A stretch of 64,000 nt of DNA from Syntrophomonadaceae bacterium (GCA_012729835.1 JAAYCK010000113.1:1-64000); one strand, 5' to 3'; shown: positions 36,622-46,037, counted from the first letter of the stretch. The notes: generated by a model not told the origin, from the sequence alone. Translations and numbers: made by a program.

Positions 36622-37494
36622 TCAAGCGCCCTGCTCCTTGCCCTCATTGGCCGCGGCTATATAGATGCCGGCGAGGATGAGGACCCCGCCGATAATCTGG
36701 TACCACAGCAGGCTTTCTCCGAAAATGATCCAGGCCAGGATGCTGGCTCCCACCGATTCACCCAGTATTGATACAGAAACCAGCGGGGCCTTGACATATT
36801 TTAAAGCCCAATTCAGAATACCATGCCCACCCAGACCGGGTCCCAGAGCCATCAGGAAAAAAAGCAGCCAATCGATATTACGATAGCCGGTCAGGCTGAG
36901 CCCGCTCATCCAACAAACGGCCAGCAGCCCGAGTGCAGCCGCCCCGGTGGTAATTACGGTATAGGTCATAGTGTCGACCTGAGACCTGGCCCGCCTTCCG
37001 ATCAGATAGTAGATGGCCACAAAGAGACCACTGGCCAAAGAGAGCATATCCCCTAACAGGCGGCCGGATTTCAAGTCCCCCTGGGCAATAAACACCGATC
37101 CGGTAACAGCGACAAATATGCCGATAATAGCTATATTGGTGGGTTTTTCCTTGAGGAAAGCAATAGAAAACAGTAGTACAAAGATAACCTGAAGATTGGT
37201 AAACAACACCGAGCTGGACACGCTGGTGTAATTTAACGAAGTGATCCAAAAGCCCAGGTGCAGAGCCAGAAAAAAGCCCGATCCGATGATATACCATAGA
37301 TTAGTTCGGCTGATGGCTGACACACTCTGCGGCAACCGGGAACCGCGAATACCGGCTGCTAAAACAGAGGTAAAGACCAGACGGTATAAAGCGATGATCA
37401 GGGCCGGAGCGAGGCTCAGCTTGATCATTATCGAGGAGGTAGACATACACAATACCGAGAAAAACAGGGCGAGGTAAACCAGCGCCAGTCTCAT
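36622..37494 (-). CDS. EamA/DMT-family transporter
   Basis: A 290-residue membrane protein with about ten hydrophobic helices in two EamA repeats (repeat 1 ends near VTGSVFIAQGDLK; repeat 2 ends near LIWY..GGVLILAGIYI). Such transporters export amino acids or metabolites; substrate unknown. Its start overlaps the livG stop by four bases (ATGA), so it is the last gene of the branched-chain amino-acid transporter operon, in the place where livF usually lies. It could be an exporter balancing amino-acid uptake. Confidence 0.85.
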   Translation of the reverse strand: MRLALVYLALFFSVLCMSTSSIMIKLSLAPALIIALYRLVFTSVLAAGIRGSRLPQSVSAISRTNLWYIIGSGFFLALHLGFWITSLNYTSVSSSVLFTNLQVIFVLLFSIAFLKEKPTNIAIIGIFVAVTGSVFIAQGDLKSGRLLGDMLSLASGLFVAIYYLIGRRARSQVDTMTYTVITTGAAALGLLAVCWMSGLSLTGYRNIDWLLFFLMALGPGLGGHGILNWALKYVKAPLVSVSILGESVGASILAWIIFGESLLWYQIIGGVLILAGIYIAAANEGKEQGA

Positions 37495-38255
37495 GCCTCG
37501 ACTCCTAAATAGGACTGGATCACTGCCGCATCATTCTTGACCCGGATCGGCGTATCCAGGGCAATCCTTCGTCCATAATCCAGCACTGCGATGCGGTCGC
37601 ATATATTCATTACCAGGTTCATATCGTGTTCCACCAGCAGGATGGTTAGCTCCATCTCTTCGCGAATCCGGCGGATCAAGCTCACCAGTTCCACCTTCTC
37701 ACTGGAGTTCATTCCGGCAGCCGGTTCATCCAGCAAAAGAAGGGTAGGGTTCAGGGCCAAAGCCCGAGCTATCTCCAGCCTTCTTTGTTCACCGTAAGCC
37801 AGACTATCGGCGTATTCCCAGCGCCGGTCATACAGTCCTACCAGCTCAAGCAACCGCATAGCCTCAGCCATGGTCTGACTTTCCTCCCGCCGCGCCAGCG
37901 GCAGGCCCAGCATGCCAGAGAAGATGCCATTCTTGGTTACCCCATAGCGGCCGACCCGGATGTTGTCCAATACCGAGAGCTTTTTGAACAGCCTGATATT
38001 CTGATAGGTCCGGGCGATACCCTGGCGCGCCACCTGGTACGCTGGCAGTCGATTTATGTTCCCGCCATTGAAGATGACTTCTCCCTGGGTCGGTTCGTAG
38101 ATGCCGGTTATGATATTGAACAAGGTAGTTTTGCCCGCACCGTTAGGACCGATAATGCCAAAGATCTCCCCGGTCTCGATAGCCATATCGATAGAATCCA
38201 GCGCCCTGAGCCCACCGAATTCCTGACTTATTCCCTTCAATTCCAATATAGGCAT
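37491..38255 (-). CDS. livG: Branched-chain amino-acid ABC transporter ATP-binding protein LivG
   Basis: A 254-residue ABC ATPase. Walker [14 protein letters not shown]-loop near [10 protein letters not shown], signature [15 protein letters not shown], Walker [12 protein letters not shown], and switch VEHDM. The AGMN sequence after Walker B and the C-terminal AVIQSYLG are typical of LivG. It energises LivHM uptake of leucine/isoleucine/valine or related ligands. Normally paired with LivF, which is absent here. A 217-nt gap with repeats separates it from livM. Confidence 0.92.
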   Translation of the reverse strand: MPILELKGISQEFGGLRALDSIDMAIETGEIFGIIGPNGAGKTTLFNIITGIYEPTQGEVIFNGGNINRLPAYQVARQGIARTYQNIRLFKKLSVLDNIRVGRYGVTKNGIFSGMLGLPLARREESQTMAEAMRLLELVGLYDRRWEYADSLAYGEQRRLEIARALALNPTLLLLDEPAAGMNSSEKVELVSLIRRIREEMELTILLVEHDMNLVMNICDRIAVLDYGRRIALDTPIRVKNDAAVIQSYLGVEA

Positions 38256-38272
38256 AATCTCACCTCAAGATT

Positions 38273-38345
38273 AATAGACGCAGCGTCATTGATTGCGCGA
38301 AGGCGCATAAGTTGTCCCCGTAGGGGGATTTACGCAGATCTTTAT
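38273..38345. repeat. 73-nt repeat, copy 2 (inverted relative to 29254-29326)
   Basis: Perfect inverted match to 29254-29326. It splits the liv operon between livM and livG, together with a CTGTGTTCATCTGTGTAAATC-type degenerate repeat at 38400-38455. Confidence 0.9.
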
Positions 38346-38472
38346 GATTACCGCTGATTATTGCTTCACAACCCAATCATCTGTATAGAATCAAATATTC
38401 TTTATTACCATCGCAAAATAAATCTGTGTTCATCTGTGTAAATCTGTGGCTAAATAAAAAATCCTGACCCAG

Positions 38473-39348
38473 CTACTTGTTTTTCCCCAGCCCCCAGCGT
38501 TTTTTAAGGTCATAGATGCGGACGTCGCCCAATAGTCCGTTCGGTCGGAAGATCATCAGTATTACCAGCAGGGCTCCATAAAACATCAGCCGGTATTCGG
38601 CGACTACTCTCAATAATTCGGGGAGGATGGTAAGCAATACCGCACCCAATATCGTACCGGGGATACTGCCCATGCCTCCCAGCACCACCATGTTAAGAAG
38701 CTCAATGGACTTGGTAAAATTGAAGACCTGGGGGTCTATATAGAACATATAATGGGCATACAGTCCACCACCTAAACCGCCCAGAAATGAGCCCAGTACA
38801 AAGGCAGTGACCTTAAGCCTGGTAGTATTCACTCCACACGACTCAGCTGCTATCTCATCCTCCCGGATGGCATAGAAGGCACGTCCCGTTCGTGAGCTTA
38901 GCAGGCGGGCATTCAGAAAAACCGCCACAGCTACCAGCCCCCATACAGTTAAGAAGGTAGTTTCCTGGGGAATGCCTGATAAACCTACTGCTTTACCGCC
39001 TGGTTCGAAATTAAGGAAAAACACTCGGATGATCTCGGCAAATCCAATGGTAACCATAGCCAAATAATCTCCCTGTAAGCGCAGGGTGGGCAAGCCTATA
39101 AAAAAGCCGAACAAAGCTGCGACCAGTGAGCCGCCCAGTAGTGCAGTCGGGAAGGCTACCCCGTAGTTCATGGTAAGGATAGCTGAAGTGTAGGCGCCCA
39201 GGCTCATGAATCCCGCATGTCCCATAGATAATTGACCAGTGACACCAGTGATCAGGTTAAGCCCCAGGGCCAGTATGATGTTAATCCCGATTATCAAGAT
39301 GATCCTTAGAAAATAGGGATCGATATACTGAGATAAAACCGCGTCCAA
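38473..39348 (-). CDS. livM: Branched-chain amino-acid ABC transporter permease LivM
   Basis: A 291-residue permease with about eight to nine hydrophobic helices. Family motifs include NLITGVTGQLSMGHAGFM and the coupling loop LGGMGSIPGTILGA. It forms the membrane channel with LivH. Ends just before the repeat-rich gap ahead of livG; begins 11 nt after livH. Confidence 0.93.
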   Translation of the reverse strand: MDAVLSQYIDPYFLRIILIIGINIILALGLNLITGVTGQLSMGHAGFMSLGAYTSAILTMNYGVAFPTALLGGSLVAALFGFFIGLPTLRLQGDYLAMVTIGFAEIIRVFFLNFEPGGKAVGLSGIPQETTFLTVWGLVAVAVFLNARLLSSRTGRAFYAIREDEIAAESCGVNTTRLKVTAFVLGSFLGGLGGGLYAHYMFYIDPQVFNFTKSIELLNMVVLGGMGSIPGTILGAVLLTILPELLRVVAEYRLMFYGALLVILMIFRPNGLLGDVRIYDLKKRWGLGKNK

Positions 39349-39359
39349 AAGTTATTCAC

Positions 39360-40235
39360 CTACACCTTTTTAACAATCTTTTGCCCCAACAGACCCTGCG
39401 GGCGAATGATCAAAACCAGTATCAGGATAGCAAAGGCAATGGCATCTTTATAAGATGATGACAGATAAGCCACTCCCATGATTTCCATAATCCCCAGGCT
39501 GATACCACCGACCATGGCCCCCGGTATGGAGCCGATGCCGCCCAGCACCGCCGCGCAGAAGGCCTTCATGCCAGCCATGGTTCCCATATACGGCCATAGG
39601 GCATTGTAGTATATAGCAACCATCACGCCACCAGCTGCCGCCAGGGCCGAACCGACTGCAAAGGTAAAGGAGATGACCCGGTTGACGTTGATCCCCATCA
39701 GGGCAGCGGCTTCAATATCCTGTGAGCAGGCCCGCATGGCTTTGCCGATGCGGCTGCGCCGAACCATAAGTTCCAGCCCTATCATCAAAATAGCGGATAT
39801 GATCAGGATAATGATCTGCAGTGAGGAGAACTGAACCGCTCCCAGCTGGTAGTTGCTTATCTTAATAATGTCAGGGTAATTGCGGGGATTGGTCCCGGCG
39901 ATGATCACCATCAGGGTGGACAGGAATATGGAGACACCAATAGCGCTGATCAGGGCGGAAAGGCGGGAGGATTTACCGCGAAGCGGCCGGTAAGCCACCC
40001 GCTCCACCACCACGCCCAGCAGCATGCAGAAGGCCATAGCTCCCAGCAGTGCCCAGCCGATAGGCAGTCCCACTACCGTCACCAGGAACAGCCCGGCAAA
40101 GGCACCGAACATATAAATCTCACCATGGGCAAAGTTTATTAGCTGCACTATGCCGTACACCATGGTGTAACCTAACGCTATCAGGGCATAACTGCTGCCC
40201 AGAGTGATACCGTTGAGTAATTGCTGCCAAAACAT
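39360..40235 (-). CDS. livH: Branched-chain amino-acid ABC transporter permease LivH
   Basis: A 291-residue permease, about eight helices. Motifs: GSSYALIALGYTMVYGI, LINFAHGEIYMFGAF, and AAVLGGIGSIPGAMVGG. Pairs with LivM. Preceded by a strong hairpin separating it from livK, so it is probably expressed at a lower level than the binding protein. Confidence 0.93.
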   Translation of the reverse strand: MFWQQLLNGITLGSSYALIALGYTMVYGIVQLINFAHGEIYMFGAFAGLFLVTVVGLPIGWALLGAMAFCMLLGVVVERVAYRPLRGKSSRLSALISAIGVSIFLSTLMVIIAGTNPRNYPDIIKISNYQLGAVQFSSLQIIILIISAILMIGLELMVRRSRIGKAMRACSQDIEAAALMGINVNRVISFTFAVGSALAAAGGVMVAIYYNALWPYMGTMAGMKAFCAAVLGGIGSIPGAMVGGISLGIMEIMGVAYLSSSYKDAIAFAILILVLIIRPQGLLGQKIVKKV

Positions 40236-40307
40236 AGCATACCTCTATCATTTTAATTAACCAGGGACAGTCCCGCTTCCGGAAACATCCCTGAGTAATC
40301 AATAATA

Positions 40308-40342
40308 CTTCTGGCACCCGCCTTAAAGGCAGGTGCCAGAAG
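40308..40342 (-). terminator. Hairpin between livK and livH (attenuator or partial terminator)
   Basis: An 11-bp perfect stem (CTTCTGGCACC / GGTGCCAGAAG) with short loop, followed on the minus strand by TATTATTGATT rather than a clean T-run. It suits partial termination or 3' end protection of abundant livK mRNA. Confidence 0.7.
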
Positions 40343-40349
40343 ATAGTAC

Positions 40350-41546
40350 TTATTTTACGGTAACCGGGATTAGTTCCATCAGTGAGCGGAAATTGCCATC
40401 CTTAACCGTCAGGAGGCAGACCGGATTCTTGATGGGTTCACGGTCAGCGCCGATAGTGGTTTTTCCCGATACACCCGGATAATCCTTCAGAGTAGCCAGG
40501 TATCCCTTGAATACGCTGGGATCAGTACTCTTGGTGCTTTCCATGGCCTGAGCCAGGATCATAACCGCATCATAATATTGAGCAGAGAACATATCCGGCT
40601 CCTCGTTATAGAGAGCTTTGTAGTCCTGGATGAACTTGGCGGTTTCCGCACTGGCGCCGTCACTGGTAAAGCCGGCATAGTACATTACCTTTTGTTCTAC
40701 CGCAGTGCCGCCCAATTTCATCAGATCCTCACCGTACAGTCCGTCGCCGCCGATCATCTTGAGATCGAGCCCTTGTTTTTGAGCCTCTTTCATGATCAGG
40801 GCCGCTTCCTTGTAGTAACCGGTAAACACCAGCACATCAGGTTTCACCTTTTTCAGTTTGGTGATCTGGGCGCTGAAATCGGTCTCCCCGTCATTGATGG
40901 TGTCTTCGGCGATGATTTTAGCCTTGTTAGCTGTCAGAGCCTCCTGAAATACCGGGGTCAAAGCCGTGCTGTAGCCATTGTTCATCGAGGTGATGATCGC
41001 GACATTTTTCCAGCCCTGTTTGTTTACCATCCAGTTAACAACTGCCGGTACGGCGTTCTTGTCCACCAGGGTATTGCGGAAGATGTAATCGCCCAGATCG
41101 ACTACGCCGGTACCGGTAGCACCGCCAGAGAACAGGACGATCTTGTTCGTCTGGGCGATCTTGGCCGCCACCTTGGTCAGTCCGGTGCAGGGGTCGCCTA
41201 CCATGGCCACGACTTTATCACGGGTAACATATTTTTGTGCTATGTTGGCGATTTCCGCATTATCACCCTTGTTATCCTCATAGATGCCTTCTACCTTTTT
41301 GCCGAGGATGCCGCCCTGGGCATTCAATTCATCGATAGCCATCTTCATGCCCTTTTCCGCCGGGCGTCCATAACAAGCCACCTCGCCGGTGGTAGCACCG
41401 AGGAAGCCTAATTTGATCACGTTGGTATCGGCCGCTTTATCTACTTCGCTGGCATCCTTTTTGGCCGCACAACCGGTTGCCACCAGAGACAGCGCCAGAA
41501 CCAAACACAATAAGATCGCAGTTTTACGGTTTACTCTCATCTTCAA
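40350..41546 (-). CDS. livK: Branched-chain amino-acid ABC transporter substrate-binding lipoprotein LivK
   Basis: A 398-residue lipoprotein with signal peptide and lipobox (LVATGC). The mature part is a type I periplasmic-binding fold with IKLGFLGATTGEVACYG at its start and GDPCTGLTKVAAKIA. It delivers an amino acid, probably branched-chain, to LivHM. The start is TTG at 41546 (seven bases after AGGAGGGG) or ATG at 41540. First gene of the operon livK-livH-livM-livG-eamA. Confidence 0.92.
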   Translation of the reverse strand: MKMRVNRKTAILLCLVLALSLVATGCAAKKDASEVDKAADTNVIKLGFLGATTGEVACYGRPAEKGMKMAIDELNAQGGILGKKVEGIYEDNKGDNAEIANIAQKYVTRDKVVAMVGDPCTGLTKVAAKIAQTNKIVLFSGGATGTGVVDLGDYIFRNTLVDKNAVPAVVNWMVNKQGWKNVAIITSMNNGYSTALTPVFQEALTANKAKIIAEDTINDGETDFSAQITKLKKVKPDVLVFTGYYKEAALIMKEAQKQGLDLKMIGGDGLYGEDLMKLGGTAVEQKVMYYAGFTSDGASAETAKFIQDYKALYNEEPDMFSAQYYDAVMILAQAMESTKSTDPSVFKGYLATLKDYPGVSGKTTIGADREPIKNPVCLLTVKDGNFRSLMELIPVTVK

Positions 41547-41724
41547 AAACTTTCCCCTCCTAAAACAACTTTTTTTGAGACGATTTAAGCTAATTCGTCA
41601 CCCCCTGCCGGAAATTTTACAATCCTATAAGTATTCCTCTTCGGGATCAAAAATCCTGCTAAAGTCATAAATTGCTTGGTTTTCCCATTATCTATCAATA
41701 ATAGTTATTTTGTGGTTCGCGTTA

Positions 41725-42369
41725 TCAGGGGAGAAATGGCTGGAGCGGGATATCGCTATATTCAACCGCTTGCAGAAAGAGCTGGATGCGGGGGTCGTCC
41801 TGGTATTCATCCAGGAGTTTTTTAAACAGGAGGTCAAAGCTGCTGTAGCCTCCTGCGCCTGCTGCCGGCAGGATTCCGCGTTCACGAGCAAACACGATGG
41901 TAGCGGCAGCACCAGTCCAGGATAGGTCATAGATAAGCTGTTCAGTGTCTCCGGTCAATCCGGTACAAATATAGAAACGGCAGATCAGCGAACGAACCGG
42001 ATATACGGTGCAGATACCGTTCTGTAATAGGATGCAGGGATTGGGCTGCAGACGGGGTATACCCAACTCGGCCTTAGCGGCGTGGAAATACTCGGCAATG
42101 AATTCGGGGTAATCACAATTAAGGGCCAGGGCCATTTTCCGAAAAGCTATCAGGTCAGGTATTACATAGGCTGTATTGCAGCAGTTGGCGACACAAGCCC
42201 GGCAATCCGCATGGTTGTCCGCGGCATAGAGTTTGTAGATGCTGGTATCATCACAAAGTGGCTGCCAGGCTGCCAGCAGATCGGCCAGGGTGGCAGCAGA
42301 GTCCAGCACCTCGACTCCAAGCAATTGTTCATTATTACCCTGTTCCTGATAGATCTTTACTTTGTCCAT
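41725..42369 (-). CDS. YkgJ-family cysteine-cluster protein
   Basis: A 214-residue cytoplasmic protein. The cysteine cluster CRACVANCC and later PCILLQNGICTVY and RSLICRFYICTG are the zinc/iron-chelating pattern of the YkgJ (PF03692) family. Family function is not established; metal binding, likely zinc or an FeS cluster. It stands alone between livK and an acyltransferase gene. Confidence 0.8.
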   Translation of the reverse strand: MDKVKIYQEQGNNEQLLGVEVLDSAATLADLLAAWQPLCDDTSIYKLYAADNHADCRACVANCCNTAYVIPDLIAFRKMALALNCDYPEFIAEYFHAAKAELGIPRLQPNPCILLQNGICTVYPVRSLICRFYICTGLTGDTEQLIYDLSWTGAAATIVFARERGILPAAGAGGYSSFDLLFKKLLDEYQDDPRIQLFLQAVEYSDIPLQPFLP

Positions 42370-42391
42370 TGCAACATACCTTGTGTCTGTG

Positions 42392-42922
42392 TCACTCCCA
42401 TACCACGTCTTCTTTGATCACCCGGGCGGGATTACCTCCCACCAGACAGCGGGGCGGAACATCCTTGGTGACAACCGCGTTATTCGCGATCACGGCGCCT
42501 TCACCCACGGTGACCCCCTTAAGGATGACTGCCCGGCAGCCGATCCATACGTGATCTTCGATCTTGATTGGCTCAATCAACGTACGGGGTACCTCGCCCT
42601 GGATGCCGTAAGGATGGGAAGAGGTGTCCATAAACAGCACGTGCCAGCTGATGGCACATCCCCTGCCGATTCTGATCTCTTGCACCGCCAGGACGTTGCT
42701 GCCGTCGCCAAGATAGGTGTTATCCCCTATGTAAATACGGGCATTTTCCCCGGTAGAAAACAAAACGTCACGTTCCAGCAATACATGGTTACCCACATGC
42801 ACTTCCGAACCCTTACCCAAATTGAAGCAACCCGGATTACGTGCCCGCAGATTAGTCCCGTAACTGGTCAGGTATTGCTTGGCTCTCCAGGTGGTATACG
42901 CGTCTTTGATATCCTGCCACAT
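42392..42922 (-). CDS. Hexapeptide-repeat O-acyltransferase (WbbJ/LbetaH type)
   Basis: A 176-residue left-handed beta-helix protein with multiple hexapeptide turns (VHVGNHVLLERDV, IYIGDNTYLGDGSNV, VWIGCRAVILKGVTVGEGAVIANNAVV). The catalytic histidine is likely in MDTSSHPYG. Such enzymes acetylate sugars or antibiotics; substrate unknown. The ATG follows GGGGAGGT. It lies 17 nt after rnhA in the same direction. Confidence 0.85.
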   Translation of the reverse strand: MWQDIKDAYTTWRAKQYLTSYGTNLRARNPGCFNLGKGSEVHVGNHVLLERDVLFSTGENARIYIGDNTYLGDGSNVLAVQEIRIGRGCAISWHVLFMDTSSHPYGIQGEVPRTLIEPIKIEDHVWIGCRAVILKGVTVGEGAVIANNAVVTKDVPPRCLVGGNPARVIKEDVVWE

Positions 42923-42939
42923 TTACTATACCTCCCCGT

Positions 42940-43386
42940 CTATTCCCCCTGTACTTTCTTGACAGCGGCCCGGGCCAATTCATCGCAGCGCTCGTTCCAG
43001 CGGTCTCCGGCATGGCCCTTCACCTTTTCGATCTTAACCTGGTTCTTTTTCATTAATTGGATTAATTCTTTCCATAGGTCTTGATTGGCTACCGCTTCCT
43101 TCTTGCTATTCCTCCAGCCGTTGCTCTGCCAGTTGTCAATCCAATTCTGCCGGAAGGCATTGACGATATAAGCGCTGTCGGTATGTACAGTAACTTGCCA
43201 ACCGGTCACCTTTAAGGCCCGCAAGGCTTCGATCACCGCCGTGAGTTCCATGCGCTGGTTGGTGGTATTCTCCTCACCACCAGATAACTCACGGGTATGC
43301 TCTCCATAAAAAAGAACAGCTCCCCATCCGCCTGGTCCCGGATTACCGGAGCATGCTCCATCAGTATATATATTTATCTGTTTCAT
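42940..43386 (-). CDS. rnhA: Ribonuclease HI
   Basis: A 148-residue type 1 RNase H. Catalytic acidic residues are seen in IYTDGACSGNPG, NQRMELTAVIEAL (Glu), and VHTDSAYI, and the fourth in WNERCDELA; the basic handle KSNGW-like region (NWQSNGWRNSKKEAV) is present. It removes RNA from RNA-DNA hybrids. The ATG follows GGGAG. Confidence 0.96.
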   Translation of the reverse strand: MKQINIYTDGACSGNPGPGGWGAVLFYGEHTRELSGGEENTTNQRMELTAVIEALRALKVTGWQVTVHTDSAYIVNAFRQNWIDNWQSNGWRNSKKEAVANQDLWKELIQLMKKNQVKIEKVKGHAGDRWNERCDELARAAVKKVQGE

Positions 43387-43449
43387 CTTTCACTCCCATT
43401 AGTGAAATTGTTTTCGAAACCTTGATAAGGTCCTGACCCTTTCGCGCTC

Positions 43450-43716
43450 TTATTCGTGCCGGGGACGTGAAGTAACCAATTCAACGGCCTCAGCCAGTGC
43501 CACCAGCACAGCTGTGCGCACCCTATGGTCCAAGCCTCCGGCCCGGGCAATGGTTTCGCCCATTTCAGTAACCACGTACTTGGGCGGCAAATGATTCAAA
43601 GCAGAGGCCACTATATCAGCCTGGCATTTATCACATTTACAGGCATCCGGTTTAGTGTCCAGAACCCTTTCCAGGGATTCCCACACCAGACCCTCCACGA
43701 TATTCTTTACCTTCAT
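43450..43716 (-). CDS. ComFB-family protein (late competence development)
   Basis: An 88-residue protein with the ComFB pattern: an N-terminal helix KNIVEGLVWESLERVL, four-cysteine/zinc region CKCDKCQADI, and LNHLPPKYVVTE. Cyanobacterial ComFB homologues bind cyclic dinucleotides; whether this one does is unknown. Monocistronic, with no competence genes beside it. Confidence 0.8.
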   Translation of the reverse strand: MKVKNIVEGLVWESLERVLDTKPDACKCDKCQADIVASALNHLPPKYVVTEMGETIARAGGLDHRVRTAVLVALAEAVELVTSRPRHE

Positions 43717-43875
43717 CTTTTCACAACCTAACTGTTATCCATACCAATTATGATACACGACAGGCGAAAATTTCTCGCTCAGCAGCCAAATCATTTGCGG
43801 GTTATATATCAAGTATACTGCACTGATTCTAAAAATCCTTTTTTATCTAAAACCGGAACAACTCACAGCTGGGCA

Positions 43876-44178
43876 TTAAGCCTCGGAAACCTTTTTGGAG
43901 GTCTCCTCCGATTGCTTGATAAAGCCGCCTACATCTCCATCCAGGATAGCCTGGTTGTCTTTCTGGCGTTCCTTGTTGAGCGCCCGAGCCTTGTCCTTGA
44001 CGGCCTGGGAATCATTTTTGTAAAAACCGGAGCCTTTCAATACTACTCCCACATTGCGGCTGATCAGCCTTTCCGCCCTGCTGCCGCATTCCGGGCATTG
44101 TTCCAGGATGGGATCGGAGAACTTCTGCATCTTCTCGAATTTGCCGCATTTTTCACATCTGTACTCATAGATCGGCAC
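43876..44178 (-). CDS. FmdB-family zinc-ribbon protein
   Basis: A 100-residue protein. MPIYEYRCEKCGKFE and EQCPECGS give the CxxC...CxxC zinc ribbon of the FmdB family, and VLKGSGFYKND is the next conserved block. The C-terminal half is charged. Regulatory role proposed for the family; unproven. The start is GTG after AGAGGTG. Confidence 0.88.
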   Translation of the reverse strand: MPIYEYRCEKCGKFEKMQKFSDPILEQCPECGSRAERLISRNVGVVLKGSGFYKNDSQAVKDKARALNKERQKDNQAILDGDVGGFIKQSEETSKKVSEA

Positions 44179-44233
44179 TATATTACACCTCTTTGTTTAA
44201 TGATAAGCATCAATGATAACCTAACCGGTATCA

Positions 44234-45085
44234 TTATACCACCTTAATTACACTGAAATAAATAATCAGGGCCATGATCCCGTTCCAAGTACCGTGGGCC
44301 ACCATGGTCACTAGTATGCTACCGGTCTTTTCATAAATGTAGCAGAACAGCATTCCTCCTACTGCCAGCGGAATAGTACGCCACAGGTCCCAGTGAACCA
44401 GGCCGAAAATCAGGCCGGCGATAACCGCTCCGCCGGCAGGCCCCAGATACCGGCGCACCGCCGGGTAAAGCATTCCCCTGAACAACACTTCCTCGTAAAA
44501 AGGAGCCAAGACCGCTCCCAGCAAAAGCATTACCAAGAATCCCTGGGTACTCCCGGCCGATTTTAACATCTGTTCGAAATCCTGTGGTTTTATGTCGGGC
44601 TGCAACTGATAGATCAGAGCGCTGAGTATCATGACCAGTCCCAAAATGCCCACTCCGCCCATAAAGCCATAGGTTAAAAAATCTCCCGCCGGAACCGCTT
44701 TAAACCCCAGGTCACTCCAGCTGGCGCGGTTTATGACTATCGTGAACAGCCACACCAGCAGGATAGTAACTGAAAATTGGAATAAAAAGGCCAGCACGAA
44801 GTTGTTGAACTGCGTGTTGGCCAGGCCCAGCAGGTTGGCTGTCCCTCCAGTTTTTTGATTCATAGCGGCATAAAGCTGGCCCATGACAAAGACTCCCCCA
44901 AAGGTCAGGGCGAATTCCAACAGACCCCAGCTTATGTTTTTTTTATCTTTTACCAGTTTACTTCCCCCTCGCCTGAAACGCATAAAGGAATGCCAACAAT
45001 ATGATAATAACAATAATGCAGGTACTGCGTACAGTAATAGTAGATATTTCTCCGTCAGATTTAGTTGAATAGGAGGCAATACCAT
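44234..45085 (-). CDS. CPBP-family intramembrane glutamic endopeptidase (CAAX protease-like)
   Basis: A 283-residue membrane protein with about seven helices. The active-site pattern is FYEEVLFRGMLYP (EExxxR) and later GLIFGLVHWDLW (FxxxH) and MVAHGTWNG, as in the Abi/CPBP protease family. The start is taken as ATG 45085, whose first bases overlap the divergent ATG of the next gene; no ribosome site is visible, so translation may start upstream (ORF-track 45154) or the transcript may be leaderless. Substrate unknown. Confidence 0.8.
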   Translation of the reverse strand: MVLPPIQLNLTEKYLLLLYAVPALLLLSYCWHSFMRFRRGGSKLVKDKKNISWGLLEFALTFGGVFVMGQLYAAMNQKTGGTANLLGLANTQFNNFVLAFLFQFSVTILLVWLFTIVINRASWSDLGFKAVPAGDFLTYGFMGGVGILGLVMILSALIYQLQPDIKPQDFEQMLKSAGSTQGFLVMLLLGAVLAPFYEEVLFRGMLYPAVRRYLGPAGGAVIAGLIFGLVHWDLWRTIPLAVGGMLFCYIYEKTGSILVTMVAHGTWNGIMALIIYFSVIKVV

Positions 45086-45596
45086 GATACAACAATTATT
45101 GTTTATTAGTCTGCTTGCCATAGCCCTTATTATTCTCACCCTGCTGACCATCAACTGGACCCAGCCCTTAAACCCAAATATACGGCCAGATCGCCGACGC
45201 TTTGCTTTCGAATCAGCACCTGAATTATTTCGCTATGTGGAACCGGAACTCTACCTGTCCGCCAACAGCATCAAGCTTACCCGCACGTCTCCTACTCAGG
45301 TCACGGCATTTTGGAGGCTGAGCCGGGAACATTGGCGCGATAGGGGGAAAAATACGGCTGAACTGATCAAGGAAGGAAGGGTATTCCTGCGGCTCTACCG
45401 CAGCGCAGACTTGCTGGAAATCAAAGATATTCACATAAACAGCCCCAAAGGCAGCCTATCTGTGGAGCTTGGCGAGATGGAATCCTGCTGTGCCAGTCTG
45501 GGGGTAAAAGAAGACGGCCGCTTTACGCCCTGGTTGTTTTCGAACACCATTGCGGGCAGTAAGAGCATGGAATACCGTGAGTATAGGCAGATATAA
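45084..45596 (+). CDS. Membrane-anchored DUF4912 protein
   Basis: A 170-residue protein with an N-terminal helix (LLFISLLAIALIILTLL). The rest resembles DUF4912: TQVTAFWRLSREHW, an arm with IHINSPKGSLSVELG, and ASLGVKEDGRFTPWLFSN. It has an AGGAGG site before the ATG. Divergent from the CPBP protease with start codons overlapping in a CATG. Function unknown. Confidence 0.75.
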   Translation: MIQQLLFISLLAIALIILTLLTINWTQPLNPNIRPDRRRFAFESAPELFRYVEPELYLSANSIKLTRTSPTQVTAFWRLSREHWRDRGKNTAELIKEGRVFLRLYRSADLLEIKDIHINSPKGSLSVELGEMESCCASLGVKEDGRFTPWLFSNTIAGSKSMEYREYRQI

Positions 45597-45602
45597 CGCG
45601 GA

Positions 45603-46037
45603 TCATATGAAGAACAATAAGGTTACCAGAACCAGCATGGAATGCGTGTAGAAGAGGATGGCACTGAAACGCTCGGCCTTCCACTTGAAGATATCCTTGA
45701 GCTTCAGCTGACCTTGAAAAAATCGAGAAAGCCCTACGGAAATGACAAAAAGATGGATCACCTCGTAAGCAGCGAACAGAACCGTGAACCAGACCATAAA
45801 GTTGTTCACAATAATGCTGAAAACCAGGATAAAGTAAAAAATCTCGAGCACAAATGATATCAACACCAGCAGCCATAGTCGGCCCTTGGCGGCGCTGCCC
45901 CGGGATACCATCCAGGCGGCCAGTGATTTCATGATCTCCAATTCGAACTCTTCGGGTTGCCCTCGAACTATCTGGAGAAAGTAAACAGCGTATAACAAAA
46001 AGATAACCCCGGCAAACACGCCTAACATCCAAGTCAC
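45603..46037 (-). CDS. Integral membrane protein of unknown function
   Basis: A 144-residue protein with about four hydrophobic helices (VFAGVIFLLYAVYFLQI, WLLVLISFVLEIFYFILVF, FMVWFTVLFAAYEVIHLFVI, ILFYTHSMLVLVTLLFF). No motif is recognised. Its gene converges on the DUF4912 gene, ending seven bases from it. Confidence 0.7.
   Translation of the reverse strand: MTWMLGVFAGVIFLLYAVYFLQIVRGQPEEFELEIMKSLAAWMVSRGSAAKGRLWLLVLISFVLEIFYFILVFSIIVNNFMVWFTVLFAAYEVIHLFVISVGLSRFFQGQLKLKDIFKWKAERFSAILFYTHSMLVLVTLLFFI

Noticed and set aside
38273-38357. ORF segment LIDAASLIARRRISCPRRG repeated in two ORFs
   Set aside because: The shared peptide arises from the 73-nt non-coding repeat, not from a gene family.
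40578-41411. 277-codon plus-strand ORF opposite livK
   Set aside because: It is a shadow frame of livK, which has full family motifs and a ribosome site.
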